Source: Agromyces sp. Soil535
Lineage (GTDB): Bacteria > Actinomycetota > Actinomycetes > Actinomycetales > Microbacteriaceae
Reading direction: 5' to 3'
Length of the DNA stretch: 64,000 nt
NCBI RefSeq assembly: GCF_001428255.1
Contig: NZ_LMRW01000012.1
Location: forward strand, 454,715 to 518,714
Under the pieces are notes generated by a model. It searched no databases and had not been told where the DNA came from. It was given only the letters and a program-made list of their open reading frames with translations. The position numbers and the translations under genes are program-made. Positions 59,915-64,000 of the stretch are shown piece after piece; the first letter of the stretch is position 1; each line of letters starts with the position of its first letter.

Positions 59915-61591
59915 ATGCCCGACGTCGTCATCGATCCCGCACCGCTCGAACCCGGGACGCTGCGCGTCATCCCCATCGGCGGCCTCGGCGAGGTCGGCCG
60001 CAACATGACGAGCTACGAGATCGACGGCAAGATCCTCATCGTCGACTGCGGCGTCCTCTTCCCCGAGGAGCACCAGCCGGGCGTCGACCTGATCCTGCCC
60101 GACTTCGGGTTCCTCCGGGAGCGACTCGACGACATCGTGGGCGTCGTGCTCACCCACGGCCACGAGGACCACATCGGCTCGGTGCCGTACCTCCTGCGCC
60201 TGCGGGCCGACATCCCGCTCATCGGCTCCACGCTCACGCTCGCCCTCGTCGAGGCGAAGCTCAAGGAGCACCGCATCCAGCCCTACAGCCTTACCGTCAA
60301 TGAGGGCCAGCGCGAGAAGATCGGCCCCTTCGACCTCGAGTTCATCGCGGTGAACCACTCGATCCCCGACGCGCTCGCCGTCGCGATCAAGACACGCGCC
60401 GGCACGGTGCTCGCGACCGGCGACTTCAAGATGGACCAGCTGCCGCTCGACGGCCGCCTCACCGACCTGCGCGAGTTCGCACGCCTGGGCGAGGAGGGAG
60501 TCGACCTGTTCATGGTCGACTCGACCAACGCGGATGTCCCGGGCTTCACGCCACTCGAACGGTCCATCGGCCCCGTGCTCGACGAGGTCATCGCGCGCTC
60601 GCCGCGTCGCGTGATCGTCGCGAGCTTCTCGAGCCACGTGCACCGCGTGCAGCAGGTGCTCGATGCGGCCGCCTTCAACGGTCGTCGTGTGGCGCTCCTC
60701 GGCCGCAGCATGGTGCGCAACATGACCATCGCCGCCGACCTCGGCTACCTGAAGGTGCCCGAGGGCGTGCTCGTCGACTACAAGAAGGCCGGCGACATCC
60801 CAGACGACGAGATCGTCTACATGTCGACCGGCTCGCAGGGCGAGCCGATGGCCGTGCTCTCGCGCATGGCCAACCGCGACCACCAGATCGAGATCGGCGA
60901 GGGCGACACCGTCATCCTCGCGTCGAGCCTCATCCCCGGCAATGAGAACGCCGTCTACCGCGTCATCGACGGCCTCACGAAGCTCGGCGCCAACGTCGTG
61001 CACAAGGGCAACGCGAAGGTGCACGTCTCGGGCCACGCGGCGGCGGGCGAGCTGCTCTACTGCTACAACATCCTGAAGCCGAAGAACGTGCTGCCGATCC
61101 ACGGCGAGTACCGCCACCTCTTCGCCAACGCCCAGCTCGCGCGCGACACCGGCATCCCCGAGCAGAACACCTTCATCGGCGAGAACGGCACCGTCTACGA
61201 CCTGCGCGACGGCCAGGTGCGAGTGGCGGGCCAGCTCGACCTCGGGTTCGTGTACGTCGACGGCGCGACGGTCGGCGAGATCACCGACGCCGACCTGAAG
61301 GACCGCCGCATCCTCGGTGAAGAGGGGTTCATCTCGGTGATCATCGTCGTCGACGCCTCGACCGGCCGCATCATCGTGGGTCCCGAGATCCACGCCCGCG
61401 GGTTCGCCGAGGACGACGCGGTCTTCGAGGAGGTCAAGCCGAAGATCTCGGCGGCCCTCCTCGAGGCGGCGCAGAACGGCGTCCGCGACCAGCATGCGCT
61501 GCAGCAGGCGGTGCGTCGCACGGTCGGCACGTGGGTGAACCGCCGCCTCCGCCGCCGCCCGATGCTCGTGCCGCTCGTCATCGAGGCGTGA
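59915..61591 (+). CDS. rnj: Ribonuclease J
   Basis: 558 residues from ATG 59915, with AAGGAGG a few bases upstream. Metallo-beta-lactamase/beta-CASP nuclease: GVVLTHGHEDHIGSVPYLLR is the metal motif, FIAVNHSIPDALAVAI and LATGDFKMDQLPLDGR add ligands, and the beta-CASP part contains IVASFSSHVHRVQQVLDAAA, MSTGSQGEPMAVLSRMA and HVSGHAAAGELLYC; the C-terminal domain follows. It performs 5'-3' exo- and endonucleolytic RNA processing and works with PNPase, whose gene lies 33 kb upstream. Confidence 0.97.
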   Translation: MPDVVIDPAPLEPGTLRVIPIGGLGEVGRNMTSYEIDGKILIVDCGVLFPEEHQPGVDLILPDFGFLRERLDDIVGVVLTHGHEDHIGSVPYLLRLRADIPLIGSTLTLALVEAKLKEHRIQPYSLTVNEGQREKIGPFDLEFIAVNHSIPDALAVAIKTRAGTVLATGDFKMDQLPLDGRLTDLREFARLGEEGVDLFMVDSTNADVPGFTPLERSIGPVLDEVIARSPRRVIVASFSSHVHRVQQVLDAAAFNGRRVALLGRSMVRNMTIAADLGYLKVPEGVLVDYKKAGDIPDDEIVYMSTGSQGEPMAVLSRMANRDHQIEIGEGDTVILASSLIPGNENAVYRVIDGLTKLGANVVHKGNAKVHVSGHAAAGELLYCYNILKPKNVLPIHGEYRHLFANAQLARDTGIPEQNTFIGENGTVYDLRDGQVRVAGQLDLGFVYVDGATVGEITDADLKDRRILGEEGFISVIIVVDASTGRIIVGPEIHARGFAEDDAVFEEVKPKISAALLEAAQNGVRDQHALQQAVRRTVGTWVNRRLRRRPMLVPLVIEA

Positions 61592-61641
61592 CGCGCTCAA
61601 ACCGAAACACCGCGGTAACACGCCGGGCGTAGCATCCGCGA

Positions 61642-62133
61642 ATGGTGGACTACACGATCCGCCCGGCCATCCCGAGCGACGGCGCCTTCCTCGCGGACAT
61701 GGTGGTCGAGGCGGCGAACTGGCGGGCGGGAGTCAACCGGCCGCGGCCCACCGTGCTCGCCGACCCGGTCTACCGTGGTTACATCGCCGGGTGGCAGCGC
61801 CCCGCCGACGCGGGCGTCGTGGCCATCGACGGCGACGCGAAGCCCATCGGCGCGGCCTGGTACCGGCTCTTCGCCGCCGACGCGCCGGCGCGCGGGTTCG
61901 TCGCGACCGGGGTTCCCGAGCTCATCATCGGCGTGCGCCCGCTCTGGCGCGCACAGGGCGTCGGGCGTGCGCTCATGCGGGCCCTCACGGATGCCGCGCG
62001 CACGGCGGGATTCGCCCGCATCACGCTGAGCGTCGAGCACGACAACTTCGCGCACGCGCTCTACCGCTCCGAGGGGTTCTCGGTCGTGGAGACGGGCCGA
62101 GACCGCGACACCATGGTGCGCCTGCTCGGCTGA
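61642..62133 (+). CDS. GNAT-family N-acetyltransferase
   Basis: 163 residues: YTIRPAIPSDGAFLADMVVE, VVAIDGDAKPIGAAWYRLFA, the acetyl-CoA loop GVRPLWRAQGVGRALMRALT and LSVEHDNFAHALYRSEGFSV. TAGCAT lies six bases before the ATG (leaderless pattern). A GNAT gene between rnj and ftsK is a usual neighbour in this group. The acceptor is unknown. Confidence 0.9.
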   Translation: MVDYTIRPAIPSDGAFLADMVVEAANWRAGVNRPRPTVLADPVYRGYIAGWQRPADAGVVAIDGDAKPIGAAWYRLFAADAPARGFVATGVPELIIGVRPLWRAQGVGRALMRALTDAARTAGFARITLSVEHDNFAHALYRSEGFSVVETGRDRDTMVRLLG

Positions 62134-62261
62134 ACCGGGCGCAGGCGGCGGCCGGCGGCATCCGTCGAGCACTTCGGCCGTCTCACGCAGGGATCCGCCG
62201 ATCGCGGACACTCGCCGCGTCCTGTCGGCGAGGGCCGCCGGGGGGCCGTAACGTGGGGGGC

Positions 62262-64000
62262 ATGGCTACGAGCACCAGGTCGAACGGGCGCGCCCCGCGC
62301 ACGCCCGCGCGTGGTGCGAGTGCCAAGACGGCCCCCACGAAGAAGCTCCCCGCGGCCGCTGCCCGCGGCTCGCGCGCCACCAAGGCCAAGAACGCCGGGC
62401 CCGACCGCCCCGGCCCGCTCGTGCGCGCCTGGATGGGGCTCGCCCACGTCACGGGCGGCGCGGCGCGGGCGCTCGGCCCCGAGACGCTCGCGAAGGAGGA
62501 GCGCCGTGACGGCCTGCCCTTCTTCATCATCGTGCTCGCGGTCGTCGGGGCCGTCGTGGAGTGGTTCCTCATCAACGATCCCGTCGCCCAGACGCTCGAC
62601 TCGTGGACGTTCGGCGGACTGACCGGCCGGGTCGCGTTCGCGCTGCCCGTGGTGATGCTCCTCTTCGCCGTGTGGCTCTTCCGCCATCCGAGCTCGGTGC
62701 ACGACAACACGCGTATCGGCATCGGTGTGGGCCTCCTGCTCCTGACGGTCTCCGGCCTCTGCCACCTGTTCGGCGGCCAACCCGAGCCGCGCGAGGGCAT
62801 GGCGGTGCTGGCGCGCGCCGGCGGCATCCTCGGATGGATGCTCGCACAGCCGCTGATCCTGCTCATCACCGACGTCGGCGCGGCAGTCGTCATCATCGTG
62901 CTGCTCGTGCTGTCGCTGCTCATCATCACGAAGACGCCGCCGACTCGCATCCCGGCGCGCTTCCGCGAACTCTACGCTTGGCTGTTCGGCGCGCCCGAGC
63001 CCGAGGAGCGGCCCGAGGGTGAGAAGAAGTCGCGGCGCAGGGGTGAGAGGACTGCACAGGCCGAGCTCGACGGCATCGACGCGCTCGACGACGAACCAGA
63101 GCGCACCGGACTCGTGCCGTGGTGGCGACGCAACGCGTCGAACCGCGAGGAGGACCCGGCGTTCGAGGCGAGCGGCGTCGACGGCATCACCGAGGTCTTC
63201 GGGCCGGGCTCGGCTGCGGGCAGCTTCGATTCGCCGATCGAGGGGGTCGGCGGCGCCGGCGCCTTCGGCACCGGGGTGATCGGCGACCTCGAGCGCGCCG
63301 AGTCCGCCCTGCAGGGGTTCACGGGCGACGTGCCGCGCGGCGGCACCGGCCTGCGCGGCGACGACGCCGGGGCGACGAACGTGCTCGCCGTGTTCGACGA
63401 ACCCGCCGACGGCGAGCCAGGTGCCGCCGCATCCGGTGACGCCGGCCTCGGCGCCGGGCCTGCGGCATCCGTACCGGAGCGTCCCTACCACCTGCCCGCG
63501 GCGTCGACGCTCGCGGCCGGGGCGCCCGCGAAGGCGCGCTCGTCCGCCAATGACGACGTCGTGCGCCAGATCACCGGCGTGCTCGACCAGTTCCAGGTCG
63601 ATGCGAAGGTCACGGGCTTCTCGCGCGGACCGACCGTCACGCAGTACGAGATCGAGCTCGGACCGGGCGTGAAGGTCGAGCGGGTCACCGCCCTGTCGAA
63701 GAACCTCTCCTACGCGGTCGCCTCGAACGAGGTGCGCATCCTCTCGCCGATCCCGGGCAAGAGCGCGATCGGCGTCGAGATCCCGAACGCCGACCGCGAG
63801 ATCGTGACCCTCGGTGACGTGCTGCGCTCGGGCGCGGCGGCGAACGCGAAGCATCCGATGACTATCGGCGTCGGCAAGGACGTGGGCGGCGGCTACGTCG
63901 TGGCGAATCTGGCGAAGATGCCGCACCTGCTCGTCGCCGGGTCCACCGGCTCGGGAAAGTCGAGCTTCGTGAACTCGATGATCACGTCGCTGCTCATGCG
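62262..64000 (+). CDS. ftsK: DNA translocase FtsK (3' end beyond window)
   Basis: About 579 residues are visible, to the window edge. TAACGT lies seven bases before ATG 62262. The N-terminus is basic (TKKLPAAAARGSRATKAKNA), then four membrane helices (LPFFIIVLAVVGAVVEWFLI, VAFALPVVMLLFAVWLFRHP, IGIGVGLLLLTVSGLCHLFG, TDVGAAVVIIVLLVLSLLII), an acidic/Gly linker, and the motor: QFQVDAKVTGFSRGPTVTQY, SYAVASNEVRILSPIPGKSA, MPHLLVAGSTGSGKSSFVNS with Walker A. It pumps chromosome ends during septation. The RecA-fold remainder and gamma domain are outside. Confidence 0.97.
   Translation, partial: MATSTRSNGRAPRTPARGASAKTAPTKKLPAAAARGSRATKAKNAGPDRPGPLVRAWMGLAHVTGGAARALGPETLAKEERRDGLPFFIIVLAVVGAVVEWFLINDPVAQTLDSWTFGGLTGRVAFALPVVMLLFAVWLFRHPSSVHDNTRIGIGVGLLLLTVSGLCHLFGGQPEPREGMAVLARAGGILGWMLAQPLILLITDVGAAVVIIVLLVLSLLIITKTPPTRIPARFRELYAWLFGAPEPEERPEGEKKSRRRGERTAQAELDGIDALDDEPERTGLVPWWRRNASNREEDPAFEASGVDGITEVFGPGSAAGSFDSPIEGVGGAGAFGTGVIGDLERAESALQGFTGDVPRGGTGLRGDDAGATNVLAVFDEPADGEPGAAASGDAGLGAGPAASVPERPYHLPAASTLAAGAPAKARSSANDDVVRQITGVLDQFQVDAKVTGFSRGPTVTQYEIELGPGVKVERVTALSKNLSYAVASNEVRILSPIPGKSAIGVEIPNADREIVTLGDVLRSGAAANAKHPMTIGVGKDVGGGYVVANLAKMPHLLVAGSTGSGKSSFVNSMITSLLM

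Overview
The window is very GC-rich, has almost no intergenic waste, and carries the gene order rpsO, pnp, dapB, thyA-folA, dapA-rnj-ftsK. With F420/FMN luciferase-like oxidoreductases, a DUF5302 protein and an Actino-pnp-like leader, this points to a high-GC Gram-positive actinobacterium, most likely family Microbacteriaceae (Agromyces or a near relative; the genus is a guess). No rRNA, tRNA, CRISPR array, phage block or intact transposase was seen.

Layout. 0-3.1 kb: the end of a membrane protein, a secreted CHRD protein, a DUF488 protein and a HipB/HipA toxin-antitoxin pair behind three evenly spaced operators. 3.1-15.8 kb: rpsO, then mixed single genes (CGNR regulator, EamA exporter, luciferase-like oxidoreductase, thioredoxin, glycosyltransferase, secreted M28 peptidase, fructosamine kinase, a monooxygenase/FMN-reductase pair, DedA, dodecin). 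16-22.5 kb: a 1363-residue patatin-like membrane protein and a glycosyltransferase fused to an SGNH hydrolase. 22.5-28.5 kb: a divergent ArsR-rhodanese/OsmC pair, pnp with its folded leader, and an ArsR-type regulator beside its operator array.

29-46.6 kb is the most coherent block: a branched-chain acyl-CoA degradation island. It holds an Lrp regulator, E1alpha-E1beta-E2 of a branched-chain 2-oxoacid dehydrogenase, a TetR regulator divergent from a methylcrotonyl-CoA carboxylase beta subunit, etfB-etfA plus a cytochrome b membrane protein, and a biotin carboxylase-acyl-CoA dehydrogenase-MaoC-CitE operon. Three of these transcription units start from one promoter design (TTGYCA-N17-TAACAT) overlaid by two copies of a GTTAGTGCGCACTAAC-type operator. 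They therefore form one local regulon, probably run by the TetR protein at 34562-35200. The ETF-linked cytochrome b carries three copies of an LRRGLPRxxGGxxWP motif in a disordered N-terminus. It is the best candidate in the window for an undescribed electron-transfer module.

46.6-64 kb is mostly core: an ABC exporter with its TetR regulator, aldo/keto reductase, M16 peptidase, phosphatase, dapB, a redox cluster (thioredoxin, DUF4395, OsmC, epimerase), thyA-folA, a cluster of 19-bp repeats before a truncated AbiEi/DUF559-like gene, dapA, rnj and the start of ftsK. Fourteen genes on both strands show a TANNNT box 6 or 7 bases before the start codon, a pattern expected for leaderless transcripts. 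I used it to choose several starts.
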